64,000 nucleotides of DNA, taken from Bacteroidota bacterium. Its GTDB lineage: Bacteria > Bacteroidota > Bacteroidia > B-17B0 > Aurantibacillaceae. Made by a program: the position numbers and the translations under genes. Below the pieces are notes generated by a model. The model did no database searches. It saw only the letters and a program-made list of their open reading frames with translations, and was not told the origin of the DNA. The stretch lies in NCBI GenBank assembly GCA_013697245.1, contig JACCXH010000051.1:181794-245793 (forward strand), written 5' to 3'. Below are positions 54,888 through 62,409 of this stretch, piece after piece (position 1 is the stretch's first letter; every line of letters begins with the position of its first letter).

Positions 54888-55781
54888 TTAGGACTTATCA
54901 ATATGTCCAACAAAATTAAGCAATCCTAAGGTTACAAGATAGATAGATTCTGCCTCTTGACGAGTGTATTCATCTTTATGCCCTGCGTGATGTGGTTTAG
55001 AACCGAGAGTTTGAGATGACTTATTTAGTTCATCAATCCATGTGTAGGTTGATTTTCCAATATTTTCTAGCCATTTAAAGGCGGTCTCAGAAGGAATTTC
55101 TTTTTTAATTTTTATCAAATTTCTTGTTAAGGCATCAAGGGTGCTTCTGCAATGAGCTACACATTTATCAAAATCTGAATCATTAAAGTATTTTTCCGCC
55201 TTATTAAATTCAAATATGATGTCATCATAGGCTTCCTTTAGTAATTTATGATTGAGCGGAATCTCTACTAATTTTAAATTTTTATGGCCAATATTTGAAA
55301 GTAATTCTTCTACCCAAATTGATTTTGGGATATTTAAACTCAAACTTGCCCTTTCTATTGTTTGATTTCGTATGCTTTTCACCAGATGACCACTTATTTT
55401 TAACTCGGTTTTAAGAGTTAAGCCAAGACTAAATTCAATACTAAAATTAGCATCACCACTCCTGTATTTTTCGATTGCAAAAAGTGCTTTGTCGTCTAAA
55501 ACGAAACTGAATTTATCGCTGCTAGTGTATTCTACACTATCAACAGTAATGTGGCTTAAAATGGTTAACTCACTTAAAAGTATTGATGGAGTTTGTAATT
55601 TTAACTTTGCGTTAACACTCATGACATCAAAAATGTCATATTCATTTGGTTTACGAAAAGTATAGGATACTATAACCTCCAAAAAAGACCTTAGCCCATC
55701 AAACCTCGTCTTAATATTATCAGGCTTGATATAAATTTCTTGGCTTTTTGTAAAAATATTAAATGAAGTAGAGTTAGTCAT
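54888..55781 (-). CDS. Hypothetical protein, beta-sandwich plus helical (HEPN-like?) C-terminus
   Basis: 297 residues, no signal peptide, not recognised. Residues about 1-160 are strand-rich (FNIFTKSQEIYIKP, LSELTILSHITVDSVEYTS, ELKISGHLVKSI). From about 185 the protein is helical, with EKYFNDSDFDKCVAHCRSTLDALTRNLIK and, near the end, KPHHAGHKDEYTRQEAESIYLVTLGLLNFV. The helical part with Arg and His on different helices recalls HEPN folds, but the RxxxxH motif is not clear, so this is a weak suggestion. Minus strand, between the SymE-like and response-regulator genes; may be a defence or toxin-type cargo gene. Confidence 0.55.
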   Translation of the reverse strand: MTNSTSFNIFTKSQEIYIKPDNIKTRFDGLRSFLEVIVSYTFRKPNEYDIFDVMSVNAKLKLQTPSILLSELTILSHITVDSVEYTSSDKFSFVLDDKALFAIEKYRSGDANFSIEFSLGLTLKTELKISGHLVKSIRNQTIERASLSLNIPKSIWVEELLSNIGHKNLKLVEIPLNHKLLKEAYDDIIFEFNKAEKYFNDSDFDKCVAHCRSTLDALTRNLIKIKKEIPSETAFKWLENIGKSTYTWIDELNKSSQTLGSKPHHAGHKDEYTRQEAESIYLVTLGLLNFVGHIDKS

Positions 55782-55837
55782 GTTAGATTTTATTTATAAT
55801 TCCAGTTAAGGCGAACAATTGGTAAGTAAAAACTGTT

Positions 55838-56479
55838 TCAATTATTCAACTTGTTTTCTATTGCATACTTAATAAGGCTTTGAACATTATCAGTATTGGT
55901 TTTACGCATAATATTACTCATGTGGTAGTTTACTGTATCTAAACTTATATTCAGAGTCTCACCTGTTTTTTTACGGGTATTGCCATTACAAATTGAATTT
56001 AAAACTCCTAGTTCCTTTGCAGTAAGGTTTTGGCTAGATGCCTTTTTATTTGAGTTTTGTAATTCTTCCGTCAGTACCTTCGATACTTCTGTGCCCATAT
56101 AAATGCCTTTTTCATGAACTATGTTTATCACTTCAACAACTTTTTCAATTTCGTCACCCTTTGGTAGAAAGGCTTTTGCTCCCAATTTAAAGCATTCAAT
56201 TATATAGTCCTTTTGAAAGAAAGCACTTATGATAATGACTTTAACTTTTGGATATTTTAAGCTCATCCGTTCCATAACATCCTGCGCTCTCATTACTGGC
56301 ATTTCAATATCCAGTAGTATAATTTGAGGTCTAACAACTTTCAACTTTTCTAAAAGTTCTTTTCCATTACCCACGTCAAATAGTACATTAATATGCTTGT
56401 GTTGTATCAATGCGGAAACTAGACCAAATCTTAAAAGTGGATGATCTTCGGCAATTCCTATGGTTATTTCTTTTTTCAT
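55838..56479 (-). CDS. NarL/FixJ-family response regulator
   Basis: 213 residues. REC domain 1-122 (acidic pair in AEDHP, phospho-acceptor Asp57 in LLDIEMP, Lys in FLPKGDE) and LuxR HTH at about 148-211 (LTAKELGVLNSICNGNTRKKTGETLNISLDTVNYHMSNIM in part). Its start overlaps the end of the truncated kinase gene by 4 bp (ATGA), the normal kinase-regulator coupling, so its partner has been destroyed and it is now probably an orphan. Confidence 0.9.
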   Translation of the reverse strand: MKKEITIGIAEDHPLLRFGLVSALIQHKHINVLFDVGNGKELLEKLKVVRPQIILLDIEMPVMRAQDVMERMSLKYPKVKVIIISAFFQKDYIIECFKLGAKAFLPKGDEIEKVVEVINIVHEKGIYMGTEVSKVLTEELQNSNKKASSQNLTAKELGVLNSICNGNTRKKTGETLNISLDTVNYHMSNIMRKTNTDNVQSLIKYAIENKLNN

Positions 56480-56679
56480 TGCTTAACTGGTACTATTAAC
56501 CTAACACTTGATATGCCATCGTCTTTTGAATAAACAAGCTCCGCATTTAACAAAATCATTCTGCTTTTTAATAATTTCAAACCCATTCCTGTATTCGACT
56601 CTCTTAACACATTAATTTCTTCATTCGTTACCCCTATTGCTAATTCTGAGTTTTTATTTGCTCCTGGTGTAAAAATCAT
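56476..56679 (-). pseudogene. Truncated sensor histidine kinase (C-terminal HATPase end only)
   Basis: The 67-residue reading frame holds only the last boxes of a HATPase_c domain: ESNTGMGLKLLKSRMILLNAEL and SSVRLIVPV. The DHp domain, N box and D box are missing. The first 15-20 codons (FTPGANKNSELA) do not fit the family, so the break is about 56620-56680. Beyond it the plus strand carries an unrelated beta-helix fragment. Confidence 0.75.
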
Positions 56680-56806
56680 TGTTAGTGGCGGCGGTGCTTT
56701 ACAAATGAGAGGAGCACACTTTTATGCTTGCGGTACAGCATTATGGCAAGGTGTAGTTGTGCAGTGTGGGCAAGAAAAAAACAAAACCAAAAACGGTAAA
56801 ACGTGA
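56666..56806 (+). pseudogene. Fragment of a secreted beta-helix protein
   Basis: The plus strand reads GVKIIVSGGGALQMRGAHFY followed by ACGTALWQGVVV and a basic tail, then a stop. The pattern 'xIIVxxGAxLxxxGAxLxxCGxxxWxGIxV' is typical of right-handed beta-helix T9SS proteins of Bacteroidota, and this is only one such block, so it is a broken piece. The same DNA in another frame ends KPKTVKRDKGKKPKQIRL, a basic tail that could be the end of an upstream gene of the element. Confidence 0.45.
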
Positions 56807-56881
56807 TAAAGGTAAAAAGCCCAAACAGATCAGATTATAAAAAAAGAATTTAAAGCAATAACACATAAAAAATTAGAGGCC

Positions 56882-57433
56882 ATGAAAAAGCGAATTGAAA
56901 ATATTAAAAAACAGTCTATCGAAGAAAGTAAAAAAATTCTCTTCGTAGTACTTGGCTTTGCCACAGGAACAGCCATTGCCAAAGGTGCAAAGTTTATTGG
57001 AGAAAAATACCCACAGATGCAACCTTATGTGCAATACGCTACACCAATTCTTTTAGCAGGTGGCGGTTGGTTAATAAGTGCTGCAACTGAAAAAGAAGAA
57101 ATGGAACTAAAACATTTGGGTTATGGCCTTACCACATCAGGCGTTTATGAAGGCGTAAAACTAGTGCCTGTTGTAAAAGATTTTTTAAGTGGCTTGGAAG
57201 GCAACTTAGGAAGAACCTATTACATGGAAAATGATAAGCCGATTTTAGAATTAGGAGAATTTGGTATCAACTCTTTACCCATGAAAACAATGGATATGGC
57301 AGATGCCCCAATGGTAAAAATAGAATTACCTGAACTAGAAGGTGCAAATACATTAAGTTACAACGCCTCTATAATAGATTTAGGATATAGCAGTTCAATT
57401 ACCGATGACACGGATTTGAGTGGGATCATATAA
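56882..57433 (+). CDS. Cassette gene A: putative membrane protein
   Basis: 183 residues, not recognised. N-terminal basic helix (KKRIENIKKQSIEESKK), then hydrophobic segments at about 19-36 (ILFVVLGFATGTAIAKGA) and 51-67 (YATPILLAGGGWLISAAT), and a soluble, acidic C-terminal half ending in DTDLSGII. First gene of ten on the plus strand, preceded by the leader word GAGGCCATG. The two Gly-rich segments could anchor it in the inner membrane or in an internal virion membrane (inference from the cassette). Confidence 0.6.
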   Translation: MKKRIENIKKQSIEESKKILFVVLGFATGTAIAKGAKFIGEKYPQMQPYVQYATPILLAGGGWLISAATEKEEMELKHLGYGLTTSGVYEGVKLVPVVKDFLSGLEGNLGRTYYMENDKPILELGEFGINSLPMKTMDMADAPMVKIELPELEGANTLSYNASIIDLGYSSSITDDTDLSGII

Positions 57434-57439
57434 AAAATT

Positions 57440-57523
57440 AAAACCGGGGAAGGACACTCGCTTAAACCATAACAAGTGCCATAGTGCCAAAGAAGAGGCA
57501 AGCAAACAAAAAGCCCCGGTTTT
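57440..57523 (+). other. Complementary arms closing a 64-nt segment between genes A and B
   Basis: AAAACCGGGG (57440-57449) pairs perfectly with CCCCGGTTTT (57514-57523). The enclosed 64 nt contain a repeated AGTGCC and short GCC/GGC pairing options. The ends of the arms give a T run after the 3' arm. It may be a structured RNA, a terminator with a long loop, or chance; a Lys-rich 60-codon ORF (GTG 57420 to 57602) runs through it. Confidence 0.4.
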
Positions 57524-57591
57524 TCAAAAGAAATTAAAAAACAAAAAGTATAACAAGCAAATAAAAGTTAAACAATTTAAAATTAAACAAG

Positions 57592-58281
57592 ATGGAAAAT
57601 GACAATGAATTATTAGGCGGCGAGTACGAAAATGTACCAGACCTAATGGGCATAGATGGGTTCTTAGGAGCAGTAGCCCGTTTGCCAAAAGAAAAACAAG
57701 CAGCGGCGTTGCGTAAAGGCTTTATGTCAAGAGGAAATAAAAACACCTCTCGTGCCGAACTGGAAGAAAAATTTTCTCAATTACCAAAAGACATTAGAGA
57801 AGGTTTATTAAAAAAACGTTTGCAGTTAGCTGATACCCGCTTTTATGTGATAAAAGATATTGCAGGTAAAACAACTATTGATGTTTTCCAAGGAACGGAT
57901 AATAAAAACGTGGGCTTAGGAAACTTAGCCAATCAAAAATTAGAAAAAGATAATTGGTTTATTATTTCTTCTATCCGTATGCTTTACGGTATTAATTTAA
58001 TCAGCAGAGAAAAAACCGATTTTGGCATTTGTCCACCGGAGATCATTAACGGCGAGTTTGAACTCGAAGCAGGACAAAAGAAAATCTTTGGTTTAACCAC
58101 CAACGAAATTTTTGACACCAAAAACCGCACCGATATACCTGTTGGTTACTATAAATTAGAATCCACCAAGATCATCGAGCCACAGGTAGAAATTAAAATG
58201 CCCGTAAAATTTGCAGCGGCAGCCGAAGCTAGCACGCTTTTAAAAGTGGTGTTTATTGGCACAAGTGTCATACCATTTTAA
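57592..58281 (+). CDS. Cassette gene B: candidate capsid/structural protein
   Basis: 229 residues, no hits recognised by eye. Residues 1-75 are helical and charged (FLGAVARLPKEKQAAALRKGF, DIREGLLKKRL). Residues about 80-229 are strand-rich: RFYVIKDIAGKTTIDVFQ, NWFIISSIRMLYGINLI, GEFELEAGQKKIFGLT, VGYYKLESTKIIEPQVEIKM, TLLKVVFIGTSVIPF. An 8-10-strand soluble beta protein in a virus-like operon next to two other small beta proteins suggests a jelly-roll capsid or penton protein, but it is shorter than usual double-jelly-roll capsids. This is inference; structure prediction would settle it. Confidence 0.6.
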   Translation: MENDNELLGGEYENVPDLMGIDGFLGAVARLPKEKQAAALRKGFMSRGNKNTSRAELEEKFSQLPKDIREGLLKKRLQLADTRFYVIKDIAGKTTIDVFQGTDNKNVGLGNLANQKLEKDNWFIISSIRMLYGINLISREKTDFGICPPEIINGEFELEAGQKKIFGLTTNEIFDTKNRTDIPVGYYKLESTKIIEPQVEIKMPVKFAAAAEASTLLKVVFIGTSVIPF

Positions 58282-58286
58282 AAATT

Positions 58287-58368
58287 TCACCCAGTAACAA
58301 AAAACGGTAAGGCATTAGAGAAGTTTTTTTTCATAATTTTTCTTCTCTACTCTTTACCTACTGGGTGA
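58287..58368 (+). other. 82-nt hairpin between cassette genes B and C
   Basis: Outer stem TCACCCAGTA (58287-58296) with TACTGGGTGA (58359-58368), then GGTAA/TTACC (58306-58310, 58354-58358) and AGAGAAG/CTTCTCT (58317-58323, 58342-58348), with a T-rich apical loop. Twenty-two base pairs in three blocks. It is too long for a simple terminator. Possible roles are RNA processing, attenuation in front of the structural genes, or a replication origin hairpin. Confidence 0.55.
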
Positions 58369-58377
58369 TTAATTAAA

Positions 58378-58420
58378 ACAGTCGTTAGTCAATAGTCCTT
58401 AGTCGACAGTCAGAACTAGA
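58378..58420 (+). repeat. Short tandem repeat of the TAGTC word
   Basis: CAGTCGTTAGTCAATAGTC followed by CTTAGTCGACAGTC: five copies of (A/T)AGTC or CAGTC at about 7-bp steps, then several GAAAC words before gene C. Such 7-bp intergenic repeats are frequent in Bacteroidota (general knowledge). Confidence 0.5.
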
Positions 58421-58467
58421 AACAGGAAACCCGAAACAAGAAATAAAAAGAAACAAAATAAGAAACC

Positions 58468-58833
58468 ATGAGCCAGCCTAAAATAAAATATCAGCAAATT
58501 GTTTTAACTATTGCCGCAGCGGGTATTGAGCAACCTATTGATGCGGAAACAGATAAACTTTATAAACGCATAACAGGTGTAAACGTGGTTTTGAGTGATG
58601 CCACCAATAAATTCAGCACGATAGATTTAGAAGTAAACAATCAGGAAGTATTTCCTGAAAACTTTGAAGTATTGAGACTTTTATTTCGTGAGCAAGTGCC
58701 ATTTGGTTATGAATACCACGAATTAAATGAACCAGCCGCAGGAAGCAAAATAAAAGGCAAATACATAGATATTTTTAGCGGCGGGGCTTATCCTTATAAG
58801 GTGGTTATCTCTTTAAGATTAGAGAACGATTAA
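58468..58833 (+). CDS. Cassette gene C: small beta-rich protein
   Basis: 121 residues, not recognised. Strand pattern throughout (YQQIVLTIAAAG, YKRITGVNVVLSD, STIDLEVNNQEVFP, GYEYHELNEPAAG, GKYIDIF, YPYKVVISLRLEN). It is paralogous to gene D: both have K-x-(I/L)TG-(V/I) near residue 35-45 and end in (G)(K/F)Y(I/L)D-x(10)-(Y/F)PY(K/T)(V/I)xIxL. Small single-domain beta proteins in pairs are common as minor capsid or spike proteins; role inferred. Leader AAACCATG; 11 bp before gene D. Confidence 0.6.
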   Translation: MSQPKIKYQQIVLTIAAAGIEQPIDAETDKLYKRITGVNVVLSDATNKFSTIDLEVNNQEVFPENFEVLRLLFREQVPFGYEYHELNEPAAGSKIKGKYIDIFSGGAYPYKVVISLRLEND

Positions 58834-58844
58834 AACTAAAGGCC

Positions 58845-59231
58845 ATGAAAAATATTAAAGATAGATACAAGCCTTATAATTTTTCATCTACTAGATGTCA
58901 TGTGATTGAATTAATCATATCAGCGGCAGGCGTAACAAGAATAGAAGCAAAATTACCTTCTTATATAAAAACATTAACAGGTATTTATATCAGTTGTCAC
59001 ACCAACAGCCCCCAAAAAGTAACAGGGCTAATAAATATTTTTTTTAATGAAGGAGCGCAAAAAAGTTTAAAGCTTTCTGTACTCAATACAAAAGTATTAA
59101 GACATTCTTCGCACCCTTTGCCACTTAATCAAGAAATTAAAAGTAATTCCAGTATTCAGGGATTTTATTTAGATACCATGAATACAGGTTTTCCTTACAC
59201 GATAAAAATATACCTGCATTACACTTATTAA
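58845..59231 (+). CDS. Cassette gene D: small beta-rich paralogue of gene C
   Basis: 128 residues, not recognised. Strands at CHVIELIISAAG, YIKTLTGIYISCHT, VTGLINIFFNEG, SLKLSVLNTKVL, IQGFYLDTM and PYTIKIYLHY. The order and spacing follow gene C. No membrane segment or signal peptide. Leader AAAGGCCATG as for genes A and the truncated gene after J. It ends 1 bp before gene E, so C, D and E are translated together. Confidence 0.58.
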   Translation: MKNIKDRYKPYNFSSTRCHVIELIISAAGVTRIEAKLPSYIKTLTGIYISCHTNSPQKVTGLINIFFNEGAQKSLKLSVLNTKVLRHSSHPLPLNQEIKSNSSIQGFYLDTMNTGFPYTIKIYLHYTY

Positions 59232-59232
59232 A

Positions 59233-59607
59233 ATGGACAGATATACCGCCATAGAATATGCCAAGCAACGCATGAGGGAATTGGGAATTGACGCAACGCA
59301 ATACCATATCAAACCCGAACTGGTTATTGGAAGCAGAGCAGAATTATTTGATAAACAAATTACGATTGACGCTACTAATAAATATTATTACCTAATACAC
59401 TATTGGTTGTATTCAGGACTAGAGATCATTTCAGATACCGGTTATTTTAATACTGACGATTTTACAAATAATACGATACAAGAATTTACAGGGATAATAA
59501 TTATAAAACAACTAACAGGCAAAATTTGGAGCTTAGATAATACCCAGCCTGATGGCAGTATAATAACAGCGCAAAAACCTATCAACTTTATTACAGTAAC
59601 CTATTAA
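59233..59607 (+). CDS. Cassette gene E: small beta-rich protein
   Basis: 124 residues, not recognised. Helical start (DRYTAIEYAKQRMRELGI), then strands: HIKPELVIGSRAELFDKQITID, NKYYYLIHYWLYSGLEIISD, FTGIIIIKQLTGKIWSLDN, KPINFITVTY. No signal peptide or membrane helix. It follows gene D by 1 bp and precedes gene F by 3 bp, so it belongs to the same translational unit. Probably a third small structural protein. Confidence 0.55.
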   Translation: MDRYTAIEYAKQRMRELGIDATQYHIKPELVIGSRAELFDKQITIDATNKYYYLIHYWLYSGLEIISDTGYFNTDDFTNNTIQEFTGIIIIKQLTGKIWSLDNTQPDGSIITAQKPINFITVTY

Positions 59608-59610
59608 AAA

Positions 59611-60648
59611 ATGGCAACACTAACACCATACGAGCAAATTAAATTCATTAACGATGTTATTAAAGATCGGCAGGATAAAAACCAGCCTACTTTTTTCTCG
59701 GTGAAAGTGGAACGGTATGGTGAAGTAACCCCGATGGTGAATAAAGAACAGGGTGCTAATTTTTATGAGACGATTTTACAATACCTAACCCGTTATGAAC
59801 TATCTGCTTTAATAATTGAATTATACAATGGTAAAGCACATAATATAAAAGACCCCTTTCAGCAATTTAAATTAATTCTTAAAAAAAGTAGTGATATATC
59901 CCTTGGAAATAGTGATAAGAACAACGACATACAGTTAACCACAACCGAAACGATCATCAGTCCTGAAAAGCATTTTTTCACAATGGCCGAAAAAGAAAGA
60001 CAGGTGATGTTGCTAGAATTTGATTTAAAGCGTTTACAATATGAGAATGAAGAATTAAAACGCAAGAACAAAAAGAAGAAAAATTACATAGCCCAATTAG
60101 AAAGTGAACTTGGCAAAACCGAAAAAGATAAAAAGAACTCCTTGGGCAACGTTTCTTTTGGTATGATTGGAGCAAATGCGATTGAGAGTTTTGCAAAAAG
60201 CTCATTTGGTTTAGCGATACTAAAAAAAGTGTTTGGCGCTAACGAAGAAATGTTGAATGGATTGCTTGGTATAAACGTTACCAATAAAGAAGAAACAAAT
60301 GAGCCAAAATCAATAGCAACAGTTATTACCACTTCAGAAAACCCACAAGAACAAAAAGAACCATTAACAGAAAACGAAAAAATAAGGATCACTATAAAAA
60401 AGTTCATTACTGAGTTTTTAGATAAGTCTGACGATACGGTATTGAGAAGTTATTATGAACTGGTTCAGTTGTTGGGTTCAGATATGGAAACCTTACAATC
60501 TATTTTAAATCAGGTAAAGGAATACAGAGAAAAACAGAAGGCGTTTATCGAACAAAAAATAAAATCTTCTTCTAATAAGAATGAGGGTTCTGAAATAAAA
60601 GAAGATGAAGAAGAAACGGACGATGACGATCCTGACGATACATCCTAA
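59611..60648 (+). CDS. Cassette gene F: coiled-coil protein with acidic tail
   Basis: 345 residues, not recognised. A globular start (1-110), a clear coiled coil (about 122-175, EKERQVMLLEFDLKRLQYENEEL and KKKNYIAQLESELGKTEKD in part), a short Gly/Ala-rich stretch (NVSFGMIGANAIESFAKSSFGLAIL), and a C-terminal helical domain (about 250-315) ending in an acidic run of Asp and Glu. Such architecture suits a scaffold, spike stalk or packaging accessory. No enzyme motif is seen. Confidence 0.55.
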   Translation: MATLTPYEQIKFINDVIKDRQDKNQPTFFSVKVERYGEVTPMVNKEQGANFYETILQYLTRYELSALIIELYNGKAHNIKDPFQQFKLILKKSSDISLGNSDKNNDIQLTTTETIISPEKHFFTMAEKERQVMLLEFDLKRLQYENEELKRKNKKKKNYIAQLESELGKTEKDKKNSLGNVSFGMIGANAIESFAKSSFGLAILKKVFGANEEMLNGLLGINVTNKEETNEPKSIATVITTSENPQEQKEPLTENEKIRITIKKFITEFLDKSDDTVLRSYYELVQLLGSDMETLQSILNQVKEYREKQKAFIEQKIKSSSNKNEGSEIKEDEEETDDDDPDDTS

Positions 60649-60661
60649 ATAAAAATCAACC

Positions 60662-60838
60662 ATGATATACACTATTAAATTAGGTATTGAAGCTCAGAGT
60701 GAGCAACAAGCCATAGACATAGCCAACGACCTGGCCGAACTCAAAAACCTTTTATCCGATAAAGATTTAAAGGAACTCAAAAAAGTAATAAAGAAAAATC
60801 CCGGAATAGTTGACACGGCAAAAAAGCTATTAGGGTAA
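60662..60838 (+). CDS. Cassette gene G: 58-residue protein
   Basis: ATG at 60662, stop at 60836-60838; 58 codons without frame conflict. Short N-terminal strand (IYTIKLGIEA) followed by two helices (EQQAIDIANDLAELKNLLSDKDLKELKK in part and PGIVDTAKKLL). It starts 13 bp after gene F and ends 20 bp before gene H, the spacing of the other genes, and has the leader AATCAACCATG like genes C and J. No similarity recognised; small helical accessory protein. Confidence 0.6.
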   Translation: MIYTIKLGIEAQSEQQAIDIANDLAELKNLLSDKDLKELKKVIKKNPGIVDTAKKLLG

Positions 60839-60858
60839 AAAGATAAAAAATTAAAGCG

Positions 60859-61827
60859 ATGAAATTTTCAACAAATAAAAATTTAGATGCTCTTATGAAA
60901 GTAGGTGCAAGCATCGCTTTATTTTTTATTAGCAAAAAAGTAATAGCAAAACAGCAAAAGAAAAGCGGTGAAGCCGATATGGACACCAACGATGCCGCAG
61001 GACAAGCCGCTAGTTTAAAACAAGCCTTAAACCCTTCGGGTTACAGGTGGATGAAAAATATTGACGGAACTGATAAGGAAGCCATTTGGCGTATTGCACC
61101 GCAGATCACCAATTTAGATGATGTAAATACACATTATAAAAAAATTGCAGAGGGAGATAGTTTATACGATGATCTGCAAGGCAGTTTATCACCCGATGAA
61201 TACCAAAAATTTTTATCGCTCGGTACAAAGGGCAAAGTAGGTTCTTATTATTACGCTTCTAAAAGCGATAAAGTACCCTTTAACCAATGGGTTATTACAA
61301 CAGCCGAGGCCAATGTAAGAAAAACACCCAAGTACGAATCTAAATACAGTATTGGAAACAACATTGCAAAGCTTGTTCCTAAAGGTTACAAATTGGGAGC
61401 AAGCACGGGCAAGTTTGCTTACGATGAAAAAAACAAAGTACTCTTTATTGAATTTTGGACGTTTACAAAATCAGGGCAAAAGAAAACCTACTATGTAGCC
61501 AAAAGTCAAATTGAATTTGTTACTAAAGAAGAATTAGCCAAACGTGAGAAGCAGACAAAAATTCCTTTACAGGTAATAGAAGGTTTTGGTAAAACAGAAA
61601 ATGAAAACGACACCACTTCAAAAGAAGAAGTGATAAGCACCGATACCGCCATTGTTTACGATGAAAAGTTTAACCAAATAGGTTTAACACCAAAAAATGT
61701 GGTGATGGGTTTTCCTGTTATGACATTAAATACCGGTAAAGGAAATTTTATTCAGTTCCAAACGGTACAAGGCGTAAAACGATGGATAAGAGGAAATGCT
61801 GCAATAATACAGGAGAGAAGATTTTAA
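60859..61827 (+). CDS. Cassette gene H: membrane-linked protein with annexin-like and SH3-like parts
   Basis: 322 residues. Residues 1-32 hold a short hydrophobic segment (VGASIALFFISKKVIA). About 60-125 has the pattern 'NIDGTDKEAIWRIAPQI', 'NLDDVNTHYKKI', 'GDSLYDDLQGSLSPDEYQKFL', resembling the GTDE-type annexin-like repeats that occur in phage and mobile-element proteins of Bacteroidota. About 155-225 fits a bacterial SH3 domain (EANVRKTPKYESK), a likely cell-wall binding part, and a second beta domain follows (about 265-320). Possible vertex or cell-wall attachment protein, next to the lysin gene. Confidence 0.6.
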   Translation: MKFSTNKNLDALMKVGASIALFFISKKVIAKQQKKSGEADMDTNDAAGQAASLKQALNPSGYRWMKNIDGTDKEAIWRIAPQITNLDDVNTHYKKIAEGDSLYDDLQGSLSPDEYQKFLSLGTKGKVGSYYYASKSDKVPFNQWVITTAEANVRKTPKYESKYSIGNNIAKLVPKGYKLGASTGKFAYDEKNKVLFIEFWTFTKSGQKKTYYVAKSQIEFVTKEELAKREKQTKIPLQVIEGFGKTENENDTTSKEEVISTDTAIVYDEKFNQIGLTPKNVVMGFPVMTLNTGKGNFIQFQTVQGVKRWIRGNAAIIQERRF

Positions 61828-61842
61828 TTAAAACATATTATT

Positions 61843-62409
61843 ATGTCAAAAGAATATTTCTTGCGGGTTCCAACAGTTTTGGGACTGCAAGGCTCAATCG
61901 AAATAAATCCACAGCCTTTAGGGGCAACCGAAACAGTTGATAAACGGGTAGCCTATGTTATGAAGTATTATAGCATTGCCGTTAAAGTGGGTAAAGCATT
62001 TAATATCCATCCGCTAATGATCTTAGCGCAGGCATCCGTTGAATCAGGTTGGGGTACTTCGCAACTGGCGAGGCAGAACAATAACTTTTTTGGCGTTACA
62101 GCTTATGGTAAAACGAACCAATATTGGACTGGTGAGAAAAGACAATCTACAACTTCAAAACTTTGGTTCAGAAGTTACAAAAGTGTAGAGGATGGATTTT
62201 CTGACTTTGCAAGATTGATAACAAGCTACTACAAAGAGGCAGCAAAAGTGAGTAATGATATTACCGCTTATGCAACTAAAATTTCGGCATCTCCTTACAT
62301 AAGCGAAAAGAACGGGGATAACAGGGCGAAGTATAGAGCTTTAATAATACAGTCTGGAGAAACAATTTTAAGCATAGTAAAAAAAAAGTTCCAAGCGCAG
62401 TACAATTAG
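61843..62409 (+). CDS. Cassette gene I: glucosaminidase (GH73, FlgJ-type) lysin
   Basis: 188 residues in the zero frame. Core of the GH73 fold: MILAQASVESGWGTSQLARQNN with catalytic Glu67, NFFGVTAYGK, RQSTTSKLWFRSYKSVEDGFSDFARLI (in part) and SPYISEKNGDNRAKY. It cleaves the GlcNAc-MurNAc bond, so it is the probable lysin or entry enzyme. No signal peptide. Residues 179-181 are coded by GTA AAA AAA AAG over a run of nine A (62379-62387); a -1 slip there would replace the last residues FQAQYN by a 32-residue tail with a membrane segment, ending at 62486 (see the entry below). Confidence 0.85.
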   Translation: MSKEYFLRVPTVLGLQGSIEINPQPLGATETVDKRVAYVMKYYSIAVKVGKAFNIHPLMILAQASVESGWGTSQLARQNNNFFGVTAYGKTNQYWTGEKRQSTTSKLWFRSYKSVEDGFSDFARLITSYYKEAAKVSNDITAYATKISASPYISEKNGDNRAKYRALIIQSGETILSIVKKKFQAQYN

